Assembly (NCBI GenBank): GCA_963662155.1 | Contig: OY759265.1 | Coordinates: 15,296,261 to 15,360,260 of the forward strand | Origin: Lamellibrachia columna | Lineage: Eukaryota > Annelida > Polychaeta > Sabellida > Siboglinidae | Length of the DNA: 64,000 bases | Direction: 5' to 3' | Shown: positions 1 through 11,970 of the stretch, piece by piece | How positions within the stretch are numbered: the first letter of the stretch is position 1 | Layout of the letters: each line of letters begins with the position of its first letter | The notes under the pieces: generated by a model | The model's database searches: none | Seen by the model: the letters and a program-made list of their open reading frames with translations, nothing else | What the model was told of the DNA's origin: nothing | Made by a program: the position numbers and the translations under genes

Positions 1-1018
1 CTAAAGCTAGGAAACTAAAACTTCCTGTTGATATCCAGTTAGAACTTTTTGATTCCCTTATAATTAGTTATATGCCCAATTTTGCTATATGGATGTGAAG
101 TATGGGGTTGTGAAAATATTATGTTAATTGAAAAACTGCATAGAAAATTTTACTTGGGGTAAACAACAGAACATATACTTTCATGGTTTACGGAGAACTT
201 GGACACTTTCCAATAAATATTAAAATAAACTGTAGATTATTGAACTTTTGGGGGAAATCATTAACAGGAAAGGAATCTAAACTGTCTAGCATTATTGAAA
301 AAATTATTTTATCAACTATCTGTTAAAAATATCTTTGAATCTCCCTGGATTACTCGTTAAATACATCTTAAATAGCATTGGCCTATCTAACTTATCACTA
401 AATCAAGAAATGGTGAATGTTAAATGGTTTAAAGCGACTGTCAAATTAAAACTTACTGATCAGTATCATAAGCAGTGGGGCAGTGACATTTGCAATACTG
501 ATGGGTGTACAACCTACATAATTATTAATATGATTTTAAAATGGAGAAATATTTGCTAGTTTTACCACCAAATTTATCTAGACCTTTGTGCAAATTTTTT
601 ACTTGTGATCATCAGTTATTGATTCAGCAAGGCAGGGACAGTGGAATTGATAGGCGAGAGAGATTGTGTACTTTATGTGATTGTAATGATATTTGGGATG
701 AGTTTCATTGTTTGTTTAATGTCCTTTTTTCAAGAAGCTAGACAACAGTTTATTAAGCCATGCGAAGTTAATAAAATTATGTAAATTTGTACAGGAGATG
801 TACATGAGATTTTAAATAATCTGAAGTTGTAAGTTGATCTTCCTGTTACGCTTTTTTGTATTTTTGGTGAAGCCGTTTACCAACATAATCTCTAAGTATT
901 ATTGAAGGTTGGATTACATACACTTATTGCCATCTCACATTGTAACAATATGTAACATCGTAATTCTCGTGTAACCTATTAAGGTTTTTGAGAATAAAAC
1001 ATTGATCGATTGATTGAT
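1..1018 (+). pseudogene. Decayed 3' end of a non-LTR retrotransposon (LINE)
   Basis: Frames on the plus strand, interrupted by stops and shifts, read as the C-terminal part of a LINE reverse transcriptase. Bases about 75-160 give LLYGCEVWGCEN followed by IEKLHRKFYLG. Bases 180-290 give MVYGELGHFPI and a WGK segment. Bases 335-740 give a tail with a conserved C-x2-C cluster (LCTLCDCNDIWDEFHCLF). The sequence ends in an AATAAAACATTGAT stretch with GATT-type repeats near 985-1018, which is usual for a LINE 3' terminus. The element is truncated by the window edge and no long frame survives. The clade is uncertain (Jockey/CR1 group likely). Confidence 0.7.
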
Positions 1019-4000
1019 GCTGTTTGTCTTGTCCACTAGAGGTCACCAAGTATTTTGCCGCCAGGTTCAGGGCAGTAGCACCTGATTAAGTCTGACTCAG
1101 TCAGTGTCAATCGGTGTCATGTATCCACCCTAGTTGAGGTGAGTCGGCCGATCCGACCCAACTCAACCAGCACCGACTATATTTGAGTCAGGTCGGATCG
1201 GGGGGGGGGGAAGTGTCAGAGTATTCCGAGCTTTATGCAGAAAAATACAAAACCAGCCAATCAGAATAACATTCATTGTCAACGACAACACCAGGTTACC
1301 ATATACATGTCATAGCCACTTTTGATCTCAATATCATTCGAAATGGAATCCCTAAGTTTTGCTGTGTACATGGCTGATTCTCCGATAAACCAACAAATTA
1401 CAACAGCTCACAACTCCACTAATTGGATTATTTCAATACAAATGTTTATGGTAACACCTGGATACCCTTTATAAGTGTATTATCTTGGTAGATTCCAAAT
1501 TTGGCACATATGACTAATTATTGTGGGAATGCCTCACATACCATGAAGATGCCTCATTTTATACTTGTTAAGAGATGCAGGCTTCTTTGTCTTTGGTGAA
1601 AGAAATGTTGAAATAAGACGACATGTAAAAACTGAATTAATTTTGAAGAACTTTCAATTCTTGGAAAGTTTGTAAGCATTGAATTGGTAAGACATAACAG
1701 CATTTGTCATAGCAAGCCAAATACCTCAAATTGTCCAAATTGTTGATGGATACTACAGAGATACACATTAGTTAGTGTATCTACAAAACACACTTCTAGT
1801 TTTATCCCCCATCCTTCATGAATCATTTCAATGTTAATATCTACACAAGACTAAGATGGCATTATTTTTAACCTTGCCACAAGTGCAGTAAAACCAGCAA
1901 GTGAGGTAGCACGTAGAACATACTGTTTCATTTCCAACATGCACCACTGGAAACATAATTTGGGCTATGGGCACCCTCTAAGAAAATCTACAAAACCGAA
2001 CATGCACCAAAATTAGTTATCACTTTCATGTAAACATTATTCATTTTTGTAATGGGTGCAGTTAGGGGTTTTGGGAGAGCACCCACCTGCCGTGACGAGG
2101 ATATGACATCCCGCATCTAGGATGCGTTCGGACAGGGAGGCACATGAAAAACCTCCAAACTAAGGAAGGAAACGAACATAACATAAAACACACGTCTAAA
2201 CAAGATTGCCAACATCTACTAGATTAATAATCTAGATAACATCTACTACAGTAATAACCTAGATAACATCTACTACAGTAATAACCTAGATAACATCTAC
2301 TAGATTAATAACCTAGATAATGCCTACTACGTATATTAATAAAAACTAGATAACTTTTAAGTACTACATCTAGACAGATACAAGAGAAATATGTTTGTCT
2401 TTGTAATCACGGTGTATGTGTTTCCTAGGAAATAGTCATCTGGAAAAATTTTTTTCATCTACAAGTGTTTCTATCTGAGTTTTTATTGTCACAATAATCT
2501 GAGTCATAATCCGAGACATAATTTCAATCCGAGTCATAACTGATGTTAAAACTGACTTTGTCGCAGACATGTGAACTTGAGCTTGAAATGATGACAAGTC
2601 CTTGAATTCCGAAAGAAAGCAACAATACCCAAGCCTGCAGATTGCTATTGGGTTCAATCAGGTTTGTAGAAAGCATCAATAACAAAATACTTCCGAACTT
2701 TGAAAATCAACTTTCTAGTTGAGTTTACCAAAATGTGGCTGATCATAAAGGAGCATGTTACGTAATCAGAATGTCTAATTGAATAGGAACCGCACAATAA
2801 CTATCAATTAATTCAAAGTCCCGAGTTTACATAACTACTAAAAATTTATTAATTAGAGGTAATTATGCTTAATACTAAACATTTAGTTCTCAAAATGCAC
2901 TAGTCATAATGCATATTTCTGAATTATTATGTACTGGAGATACAAGATCCAAAAGCAGTTTTTGTAACATTTTGTAATGCAAACTTGTCCCTGACGACAA
3001 CAGACAGACAGGCAGAACACATTTAAATATAAATAGACGATTGCCAAAGCAGTGTATGATAAAATAGCATAAATTACAGATGCAATTCCCAACTGAAAAT
3101 AAATGCAAAATCAGAGAAATCAGAGAAATTTTTTTAATTATGGCATGGGTCAACATATTCATGGCCAAGCCATTTTTGGCCTACACCAGTGGGAATGAAA
3201 CTGCCAATATTTACATCTTCCCTGGTTGCTGGTGGGGGGGGGGGCAGTATATGTGTTAAATTAGTTTTACACATCCTATTTGCCATTTTGGGACAGGTTC
3301 AGTGGCGTAGTATAATGGTTCCCATGCCATAAGTAGGTAACATTCTCAAATACCATGTAAATGGCATACATCTTTTGTTGATCTACAAGGCAAAATATAC
3401 AGTAATATGGGTTTTCCTACGCTATGAGACAACATGAATCTATGCGGGTACATTAACCCTTCGCTGGTTTCACCATCTGCAGTATGTTATCAAACAGCAA
3501 CAATCCTAGTAGTCTTATCAGATTTCTCCACAGTAAACTGTTGCTGCTTAAGCTTGAATGTTTACGTGTTTGGTTAAACAGTAACTAAGTTGACAGGTGT
3601 AACTTCCCATCACCAGTTGTACCATATCTTACAGGTTTCCTGTATGCGATACGATTGTGTTGATTTTGGGCGGTACATCAACATGGCTGAATTGCGTTTG
3701 TTTCCAGATTTGTTTCAAATGGGAAAATTATAATAAAGTAAATTTCTTGTCTTCATCATAAAAGTATAAAATCGAATGACAAACTTATGGCGATCGAAGA
3801 ACAAATATTTGTTATGCTGGTCAGATTTTTGGTGAAACCTAGCAGGTTTGATGTGGGTATATTTCATAGCCTGGTAGATGGCGACACTCGATCAAAATTG
3901 CAATGGTGTACGCAGATTAACCAAGTGAGAAATGTTACATGGATTCATACAGTGAGGCAGTGACACCAAAGTGAAATCACACATGCACAGAATTTCAAGT

Positions 4001-4688
4001 CAAAAATACGGATTTCAACAAATAAATATGACAGGTCTGCATTTCTGCCATGCTTGAATCGAAATCCAAACATAAACCCAACTGATGTGGATATCATTAT
4101 AACCTACTCCCAAGTTATTCATCGTACAAATTTTATTTTCATATTTAGTAGCGATAAAACTACGACAGAAATTGAAGCTAACGCCAACATGTTTGCTGGA
4201 CTAAAGTTTGCATAAGGAGGAAAAACTGCAAGTGGTAAAACCAGCGAGAGGCAGACAGACAGACAGACAAATGCACTGTTAGTTGGGTATTTTAAGACAC
4301 TGACAGTCTATATCTAGACCCTAACCTCCCACTATTAACACCGTGGCAGCAGCATCGACAATACGCAGGGCTAGGGCGTCAAGTGAGAATCCAGCAAACT
4401 GTAAGAAAACCATGTAATACTGAGCGTCACACCGGCAGTCAACCTCGACGGCTGTTAAATCAAGTGGCTACAGTAGACTGGGCCACCTAAGCTCACAAAG
4501 AATACAGGCATATGCCTGTTTGGGAAACATTCTAACTTCGACATGGATCAGAACAGTTGTTGAATAACCTTTTAGTTTCTTAACTAGTTGAACTTTTTTA
4601 TTACAATATTTCATTAAACACGGTAATTACCTATCAAGAAACTTTTTCTGTTCTTTCCAAATATTTTTGCCAACTCACTCAGTCTTCG
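1019..4688. other. Non-coding stretch, presumed ACSS2 intron 3 or beyond
   Basis: No coding region is supported here. I searched both strands for the next ACSS2 exon, expected to begin FAGFSS, and did not see it. Visible structure is a G10 run near 1201, a 27-bp minisatellite at 2,211-2,331, a G-run near 3,233 and a short GACA repeat at about 4,248-4,268. The open frames at 2,436-2,657 and 2,890-3,168 have no recognisable domain. Confidence 0.6.
2211..2331. repeat. 27-bp minisatellite, about 4.5 copies
   Basis: Units start at 2211, 2238, 2265, 2292 and 2319. Each has the form AACATCTACT, then ACAGTAATAA or AGATTAATAA, then CCTAGAT. The two middle units are identical and the outer ones differ at a few positions. 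Confidence 0.9.
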
Positions 4689-5084
4689 TCGGTGGATTTA
4701 CAAGCTATGATGTAGACAGGGCGAGTCAGTCATCGGTGGACTTACAAGCTATGATGTAGACAGGGCGAGTCAGTCATCGGTGGACTTACAAGCTATGATG
4801 TAGACAGGGCGAGTCAGTCATCGGTGGACTTACAAGCTATGATGTAGACAGGGCGAGTCAGTCATCGGTGGACTTACAAGCTATGATGTAGACAGGGCGA
4901 GTCAGTCATCGGTGGACTTACAAGCTATGATGTAGACAGGGCGAGTCAGTCATCGGTGGACTTACAAGCTATGATGTAGACAGGGCGAGTCAGTCATCGG
5001 TGGACTTACAAGCTATGATGTAGACAGGGCGAGTCAGTCATCGGTGGACTTACAAGCTATGATGTAGACAGGGCGAGTCAGTCA
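4689..5084. repeat. 44-bp minisatellite, 9 copies
   Basis: Nine head-to-tail 44-bp units start every 44 bases from 4689. The unit begins TCGGTGGACTTACAAGCTAT and ends GGGCGAGTCAGTCA. Copies are virtually identical apart from one base in the first unit, so the array is recently amplified or homogenised. It lies about 340 bp downstream of ACSS2 exon 3, in the next intron. Confidence 0.95.
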
Positions 5085-5421
5085 CAATAGTCAGAATAAA
5101 AAAAGATTAAAAAAGTTTCTTGGTCGGTAAGTACCATGTCAAATGTCATATTCCAAAAATCCAGAACGTCAATCCATTAAAGTATTATTTTTAGCTTGCA
5201 TTTTATGTCAGGCTGTTTTCAAAGAGAACCATGCATTTGTTCACAAATAACCCAGTAAATAAAATTTCTATAATTGGTGTCTCTATATTGAGCAATTATT
5301 ATACACTAATTTAAAAAAAAAAATTCTAAAACATATCCATGCGTAAAATCTTATCACATGGATACAATTCATACAGAACCTTCCTATGAAAAGAAAACTG
5401 AAAGTGACCATTTTTACTTAC

Positions 5422-5525
5422 CACAATGGAATGTACTGCCCCAATACGCGCACATGCCAACATCGCGACTACGATCTCGGTGATCATCGGCATGTAGATG
5501 GCGACACGGTCACCCTTCTTGACCC
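5422..5525 (-). CDS. ACSS2: Acetyl-CoA synthetase (ACSS2-type), coding exon 3
   Basis: Cytosolic acetyl-CoA synthetase makes acetyl-CoA from acetate, ATP and CoA. This 104-nt minus-strand exon encodes residues 138-172 of the window's model: [15 protein letters not shown], then [13 protein letters not shown] and AVHSIV. This is the conserved start of the AMP-binding (adenylate-forming) domain. The acceptor is CTGCAG followed by GGGTCAAG, and the donor is GTAAGT after ATTGTG. The single base carried from exon 2 plus 104 nt makes 35 whole codons, so the exon ends in phase 0. The family continues with an FAGFSS-type segment, which is not found in the remaining 5.4 kb. The gene therefore runs out of the window on the left. 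Confidence 0.95.
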
Positions 5526-5955
5526 CTGCAGTGGACAAATAGACAGTGATGACCTCACAACACTGTGACAATCTAAATATGTTAACACACCTATGTAACT
5601 CGTTACAACGATGCTTATGATGTCTCAACTTGGATTATTCAACTTTCGATAATGCTACAACTGTTATTTACCAAAAAAAAATTTAATCTGAAGATTTTGG
5701 GTGCCGCTCAGTCAGACAGAGTTGATCAAATAATCAAGTCATAATTCCATAAATTTCCCAGCTCACTATGTCTGACTTTATTCATCATTATTTCACTGCA
5801 ACTTTCACCATATTTTTACTTTCAAGTACACTGATTAAGTAGCACAAGTAGTTCTACATAACAACGATGCAGAATCGAATTATTTTACTGAAAGGAACTA
5901 TTTCTTGTTATAGACTTAGTCATTGAAACATCTTACTTTATACAATTACAGTGGG

Positions 5956-6187
5956 TTCCTGTATGTGTGTAGTCCTGTGTGTGTGTAGTCCTGTGTGTGT
6001 GTAGTCCTGTGTGTGTGTAGTCCTGTGTCTGTGTAGTCCTGTGTGTGTGTAGTCCTGTGTGTGTGTAGTCCTGTGTGTGTGTAGTTCTGTGTGTGTGTAG
6101 TCCTGTGTGTGTGTAGTCCTGTGTGTGTGTAGTCCTGTGTGTGTGTAGTCCTGTATGTGTGTAGTCCTGCATGTGTGTAGTCCTGTG
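5956..6187. repeat. 16-bp minisatellite in ACSS2 intron 2, about 14 copies
   Basis: The unit is GTGTGTGTAGTCCTGT with a few substitutions. Because 16 is not a multiple of 3 and the unit has no stop on the minus strand, three overlapping minus frames stay open (DYTHTGLHTHRTTHTQ-type peptides). These are repeat artefacts. The array fills much of the 901-bp intron between exons 2 and 3. Confidence 0.95.
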
Positions 6188-6426
6188 CTGTTCTTTGAGA
6201 CGTGGACATTATAGTGACATTTCACAAGTGCATGTACAATTATAGCATTTTACAAATTAATCGTTTTGCCAAATTGCACAAACTATTTCTATTATAAAGT
6301 TAAGATTTTAGATCTATTACATTTGTGATAGTCAAACTGGTTCCAACAACCTTTAAACACACCCTAAATATTATGTCAATATAAAATAGACCATATGATA
6401 ATATTACTGTGCAATTGTATGCATAC

Positions 6427-6518
6427 CTTTCGCCTTGAGAACATTGGCAAACTTGCAGACTTGAGTGAGTAGGCCGCTGTACGTGATCTTGCCATCATCC
6501 TCAGGATCATTGCCCTCC
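6427..6518 (-). CDS. ACSS2: Acetyl-CoA synthetase (ACSS2-type), coding exon 2
   Basis: This 92-nt minus-strand exon encodes residues 107-137: the second half of W, then EGNDPEDDGKITYSGLL, then TQVCKFANVLKAKG. It matches the family segment between the N-terminal ACS domain and the AMP-binding domain. The acceptor is TTGACAG before GGAGGGCAATG and the donor is GTATGC after GCGAAAG. The two bases carried from exon 1 (TG) complete a Trp codon with the first G, and the last G starts the Gly codon finished by exon 3. The exon's first 11 bases and its acceptor form the first unit of a 35-bp tandem array extending into intron 1, which is unusual. Confidence 0.95.
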
Positions 6519-6822
6519 CTGTCAACACATGGACAACTCTATCATTGCCCTCCCTGTCAACACATGGACAACTCTATCATAGCCCTCCCTGTCAACACAC
6601 GGACAACTCTATCATTGCCCTCCCTGTCAACACATGGACAAATCTATCATTGCCCTCCTTGTCAACGCATGGACAACTCTATCATTGCCCTCCCTGTCAA
6701 TGCATGGACAACTCTATCATTGCCCTCCCTGTCAACACATGGACAAATCTATCATTGCCCTCCCTGTCAACTCATGGACAACTCTATCATTGCCCATCCT
6801 GTCAACACATGGACAACTCTGT
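6508..6822. repeat. 35-bp minisatellite spanning the exon 2 splice acceptor, about 9 copies
   Basis: About nine 35-bp units read on the plus strand as CATTGCCCTCC, CTGTCAACACATGGACAA, CTCTAT. The first unit overlaps the 5' end of ACSS2 exon 2. On the gene's strand, nearly every unit carries TTGACAG followed by GGAGGGCAATG, an exact copy of the exon 2 acceptor and first exonic bases. Two units differ at the splice site: one has lost the AG and another changes the bases just after it. Confidence 0.95.
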
Positions 6823-7573
6823 CAGTGACACTATCTTACAGACTCAGCCATTGAGATTAAAATTTGCAAAAATATTCTGCATTGACTATATCTGTGCAAA
6901 CTACAACTGTGCAAGAGAACTGCCTCATTCAAGCTGTGCAGCCTGTGTGGCAGAGGGAGTATGTTAATGATAATTTAAGTGTTGTAGATCTTGTTTATGC
7001 AGACCATGCACTGGCATCACATAATTTGTGCCACTGTTGTGGGAGCTGTACTTTACTGGCCCTACACGCCATGAAAAAAGCATCAGTGAAACAAAGATGC
7101 ACAATTTACACAAAAGGGCTGTTAATGAACACTATTAACACAAAATACTTGTTTAAATCTTAACAATGAGCAATTATTTAGGTTTTTTTCTCATTTACAA
7201 TCCTGTAGTAACATTCAAGGGTATGGGTAAAAAACCAAACCCACCCAGAATTGTCTGATATTTTGTGAGATGTATGGGGAAATAACTTAACATCATATTC
7301 GCAATTCACTAGAGGGTTAATTAATCCCTGTATCCATACAACATTCACAAGCTAAACAGTAAACACTGGACTTCATAAAGGAAGCACTGATTAACCTCCC
7401 CCTTTATTTATGTAACTAGAACACACCTGGCATTAGCAGTAGCCAGGAACAGCCCTGCTCTGGTTACTATTTGACCAGCTAACCTTGGACAGCCACAGCT
7501 GACCAAGCCTCCAGCCACATATCACACTGACCAGGGCTTGACCCAATAAGCCCAGTTGTCCACCACTGCTTTA
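6823..7573. other. ACSS2 intron 1, unique-looking sequence
   Basis: No gene is seen. A plus frame at 6,864-7,163 (99 codons) has no recognised domain and no convincing splice context. The stretch ends at the TTAA that flanks the THAP-domain transposon. Confidence 0.5.
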
Positions 7574-7577
7574 TTAA

Positions 7578-8570
7578 AGTGAAACCAAAGGCGTTGTTTT
7601 GGGCCTTTGCACCTATAAGAATGCCTAAAACTAACCATTTGCAACTATAATCAAGAATATCACGCAAGTGGTTTACTGGGAATCTGTTCTAAAAGTGTGA
7701 AATTTTGGTCTAATATAATTTTTTGTTCATCAATGTTTGCAATTTTGACCAATCAGCGGCAAGCAGCCCGTTAACCCCTGATACGGCTGTGCATATAGCA
7801 TGTGTATTTTTGGTGGTTGAGATGTGCAGTTACATTTTTATTTGCTTTTATATTGGATTTACATGCGACAAAAACACTTACAATACTGTACTGTGCAGCA
7901 TTCAGATGTAAACATGATTCAGCGAGGTATAGAGTTGTCTTTTCTCAATTTCCTCTAGATAAACAGACAGTAGTGAAGCAATTAATTCATAATTGTGGGC
8001 GGGCTGGTTGGAAGCCCATGCGATATGCTAGACTTTGTTCAGCTCATTTTGAAGAGTCGTGTTTCGAAGTTGATATATCTTCATTAACTAATGGGTCAAG
8101 ATCCTTCAAAACATGGGTGACTGAGAACATTAAAGCCTGAAGCGGTACTGACAATCTTCCAGCATGTACCTCAACAGAAGGCTACGACACAACGCAAACA
8201 TTCGATCAAGAGAACTCTCAAATCGGAACGCGAGGCGGTTACTAAACAATGAATGAATGGACTATCTTGCCAAATAAGTTTATTTTAGACACAAACAGCA
8301 TGTCCAAACATATTGGCAAGTATGTGACTAAAATTGTTTATGTCTGCGATCAGGCGTTTAAAGTTGGAGTTGTGGGAAACCTAGTCAGCACTCTTGGCAT
8401 AGGATTCTGAACAAATATGGCGCTGCCATTGAATGCAAAAAATATTTTCGTTGTTCAACGAGGTATATTTAGTTAACCACTTGCATGATATTGTTGATTA
8501 TAGCTGCAAATGGTTAGTTTTCAAGTACTCTTATAGGTGCAAAGGCCCCAAAAATGCCTTTGGTTTCACT
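7578..8570. mobile_element. DNA transposon with about 100-bp inverted repeats and a THAP remnant, TTAA-flanked
   Basis: The 993-bp element begins AGTGAAACCAAAGGC and ends with the inverse, GCCTTTGGTTTCACT. TTAA stands immediately outside both ends (7,574-7,577 and 8,571-8,574). The inverted arms extend about 100 bp each (7,578-7,676 and 8,470-8,570) and share TTTGCACCTATAAGA and AACTAACCATTTGCA blocks with scattered mismatches. Inside is a plus-strand THAP-domain fragment. TTAA target duplication is typical of piggyBac-like elements, while THAP domains are typical of P-type transposases. Superfamily is therefore left open. A related arm occurs twice at the right end of the window. Confidence 0.8.
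7891..8252 (+). pseudogene. THAP-domain DNA-binding fragment of a transposase, frameshifted
   Basis: THAP is a C2CH zinc-coordinating DNA-binding domain of P-element-like transposases and domesticated relatives. The frame shows CAAFRC (first cysteine pair), FSQFPLDKQ, AGWKP and then LCSAHFEESCF, which supplies the final C-x2-H pair. The frame stops at 8,138-8,140. In the next frame the usual post-THAP motif appears as LKPEAVLTIFQHVP (AVPTIF-type) and continues to a TGA at 8,250-8,252. A frameshift therefore broke the gene. No catalytic domain follows within the element, so it is non-autonomous. Confidence 0.8.
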
Positions 8571-8574
8571 TTAA

Positions 8575-11500
8575 ATAAACTGTGTTTGGCTATTTTTTAC
8601 AGTGCAAGATAACTTTGACGATGGAAAGTGGCCGTTTTCTTCATAGTTAGTTCAAAAATTAAACACACATACAGCTTTGACAAGGCAAAAATAGAATAAC
8701 AATAACTTCTATCTTGTGCTTAGTAAAATAAATGTATGGTAACTTATATACAAGAATAACAACATCTTTTAGTATGTGATTAGCAAAATCAATGTATGAT
8801 GTATGGTAACTTATATATAAGACACTCCACATAGATTGGGGTCATTCACTGTCATGCAATACATAATAAAAAAAGATCGACTTAACACTTCAGATTTAGA
8901 CCCAACCAGAACCACACTAACTTTCTAAGTCTGAGAAACACAAATTCAGAAACACCAATACAATGTAGTAAATACAATGTAGTAAATACAATGTAGTACA
9001 TCGTATCTGATCCTGGGTGTAAGATTAACTGTAATCACCTTGGTACCACCAGGATGCCTATCAACAATGAAAGTGTGTCAGGCCATTAAGCCAAGCCTAC
9101 TGAATGGTTAATCAAGTGTTGTAGTGGATCATCTCATGCCTTTGTACTACTATAAAATAGTATGGATGAGCCAAACACCTGTCCTTAGACAGTAAACAAC
9201 CACAGTTATAGGTCAGATGCAGCCTCAGTGAACAGCTGGAGTAGACCCAGGGAAGTGTGTGGCTGTCTCCACAGTCTTATAATTACATCACACAAGTCAC
9301 ACAGTCCAGTCTTCCAGATGAGGTCACAGTTACCATGACCTTAGTAGAGCTCTCACAGGCTCGCATGTGCCCACATACACATGCTCAAACATGCATGCAC
9401 ACAAGTGCACACGCTCACCATACTATAATTATATAACATACGTATATATATATCACACTTGAATGTTACAGCTTCCATGGTACAATTAGCCTTGCAATGT
9501 GTTTGATTACACTGGCTGGCTAGTCACTTATTTAATATCGACACAGTTAATCATGTTTTCTTCTATACATGCATGCACATGCTTCTACATATAATCATAA
9601 TACACAAATGTATGTTATAAATGTGTACATGTATGCATGCATGCACACTTCAAACTTGTAAATAAACAGTTTGATATACCCTGTTAGATGTGTGTGTGTG
9701 CGTGTGTGTGCTTGCGTGCGTGCATGCATGCATCATACATAAATTATGCATGTGCAAGGCTAGAACAAATGTGAACTGATGTTCTGTAGTTGTAGAATCC
9801 TGTTGTTATTGGTCTTGATACTGTGCGGCATGACAAGTGAACTTACGTCCTCTCTGATTATTCTTCCAGCTTCACGAGGGAAAAGAATCTTATCGATTTT
9901 GCAAATGTTGTCTGCAAACACATTTCAGAATTGACTGTGCTGCCACGGAGTAGACAATTTATAGATATGCATCTGCATAATATTGCCTTAGATGGGGAAC
10001 AAATCAATTCTAGATAATACACCAAATGTGATGTCGCACCTCACAGGTTTATGCATGAAAGTGGTGAAATGTAACATGCATAGCCATGATGTTTTGGTGA
10101 CTAGATTAAATTATTAAGGACATTTCATTTATGAAAGTCACCTTAATAATGCCCGACTCAGTTCCGATGTACAAATAGAAACAGCTGTATAACAGTAAGA
10201 GGAAAAACATGAACCATATTTCAACAATGGTAAATGCAAGCCATGCATCACTGCACAAGCTATCATTTCACGGTTGACTGAGCAATCATAAAACATGCAA
10301 CAACTCTATACCACAAAACACGTCATGTCTATAAATAAGAGACAGAACTGGTATGAGTGACTGCAATGTGACATCAGACTGTGTATCTTTAACTGTTCTC
10401 ATCATCCTCTTGCTACCAGCACTTCCTGTCTACATTAACCCTTGCCTAGAGTTTAGTTTCTTGTCAAATATACAGTATATTTAATGGTACAGAGTCTGAC
10501 AGTTTTCATCATAATTTCACATTACTTAATGTTTAATCTGAATGTTTCAATCTCTAATATCATGTTTACATTGTAGGTTGAATAGCAAGGTCAATAATTC
10601 ATGAACAGATATAACAGTCACATTATATTTAATCCCAGATTAAATAATAAAACATCCTCACATTTACAGGATGGATAACAATAATCACTGTACATATAAA
10701 CCCATACAAACTTTCATGTGTCATGTCTGTTTAATTGTTTAATTGTTCTGATCTACTTTGAGCAAGTGCTTTTTCTCTATTCATTTGCATACTTGTTGGT
10801 CCTTTCAATGTTCTAATGTTCTATGGGTGTGGCCATTTATAACTACATGAATGTTCTAATGTTCTAACGGCAATCTATAAGAATGTTCTGATGTTCTATG
10901 GGTGTGGCTATCTATAAGAATGCACAGCCTGTTATCACTGTTGGGAAAAACATTCAACAATTACCAAAATTACACAATTTCCAGGGTTACTTTACCATAC
11001 GTTATGTGTCGACCAAAGATTTAAGCATAGACTCAGCAAGATGGTAAACGTGTTGTCACATCCATCAAATGGAACTAGGCGTGACAGGTACAATCGTCAA
11101 CATTTCTGAAATGAACTATTCTTTTTGTGTTTAAATACAGATAATGTGGACAGCAAGGAGACAGTAAGTACCACAACATGGTGACATGTGTGAAGAAAAT
11201 ATATTTAAATCCACCAAAGGTGACAACTAGTTGGTCACTTCAATTATCTTATCTATGAGATTGATTCTTGCTCTTCAGAATGTCAAAAAAAAACTATTGT
11301 TAAACAAACAGTCCAGTTATTAGCTAAATACCACGTTCAGATATTGCAGAAACAATCAAACATCAAGTGTTGCAATATTTCTATGAAAGTCTTAAACAAA
11401 AACAATACACAAGAAATTATGTCAAAATGATCTTGTATGAAACATCCCAGCAGATATCACTTTCAATGTTATATTCCAAATACAGAACGGCATACACTTG

Positions 11501-11844
11501 TTGCCAATTCAGATATACATGTCATGCAATAGAATATTCCTGTAGATCTGAGTCAAAATATTCAGTAATTATGAACCAACACTCAATTCCGACAATCAAT
11601 TGATTTCTCACCAAAGCAAACCAGCCAATGGATAGATGCGCGAATGAATGCTGCAAGATTCGCTGTGATCTGCCGCGACTTATGGCTAACGAGGCATTTA
11701 ATCAGCTACACACTGTAGCCCACAGTTACTCCCAAGACACTGTCACAGACATGGCAAGACATGGTGCATGAAGTGGAATGACCTCACGAGGGTCATTCCA
11801 GAGGACGCAGAATCAATGCAGCATTGACTAAAGTCAGTCCAGTT
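8575..11844. other. ACSS2 intron 1, no gene seen
   Basis: AT-rich sequence with only small repeats: a 14-bp ACAATGTAGTAAAT motif three times near 8,960-9,000, GT/GC-rich microsatellite at 9,680-9,735 flanked by GCATGCAT runs, and two or three copies of a GTTCTAATGTTCTATGGGTG motif at 10,810-10,915. One short exon-like segment is listed separately at 9,847-9,911. Confidence 0.5.
9847..9911 (-). other. Candidate cryptic or poison exon in ACSS2 intron 1
   Basis: A 65-nt minus-strand segment is bounded by a good acceptor (TGTGTTTGCAG) and a consensus donor (GTAAGT after GAGAGGAC). Exon 1 joins exon 2 in perfect phase without it. If it were included, the TG carried from exon 1 plus its first base A would form TGA, an immediate stop. 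The splice signals are what I see; inclusion in RNA is a guess. Confidence 0.2.
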
Positions 11845-11970
11845 GCTGCAGGGGTTCAGACCACAATTACACTTCCTGCAGGGGGTCAGACCACAATAAC
11901 ACTTCCTACATGGGGTCAGACCACAATTACACTTCCTGCAGGGGGTCAGACCACAATTATACCCCTGCAG
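11845..11970. repeat. 30-bp minisatellite, about 4 copies
   Basis: Units contain CTGCAGGGGGTCAGACCACA and then ATTACACTTC, with small variants (CTACATGGGG in the third copy). It lies within ACSS2 intron 1. Confidence 0.9.

Noticed and set aside
4689..5084. CRISPR-like regular repeats (also considered at 54,215, 55,737 and 63,295)
   Set aside because: Units are contiguous with no unique spacers, and the genome is eukaryotic. They are minisatellites.
5933..6225. Three overlapping minus frames rich in Thr and His
   Set aside because: Artefact of the 16-bp minisatellite in ACSS2 intron 2.
6465..6967. Plus-strand frames of 129 and 140 codons
   Set aside because: They are antisense to ACSS2 exon 2 and run through the 35-bp minisatellite.
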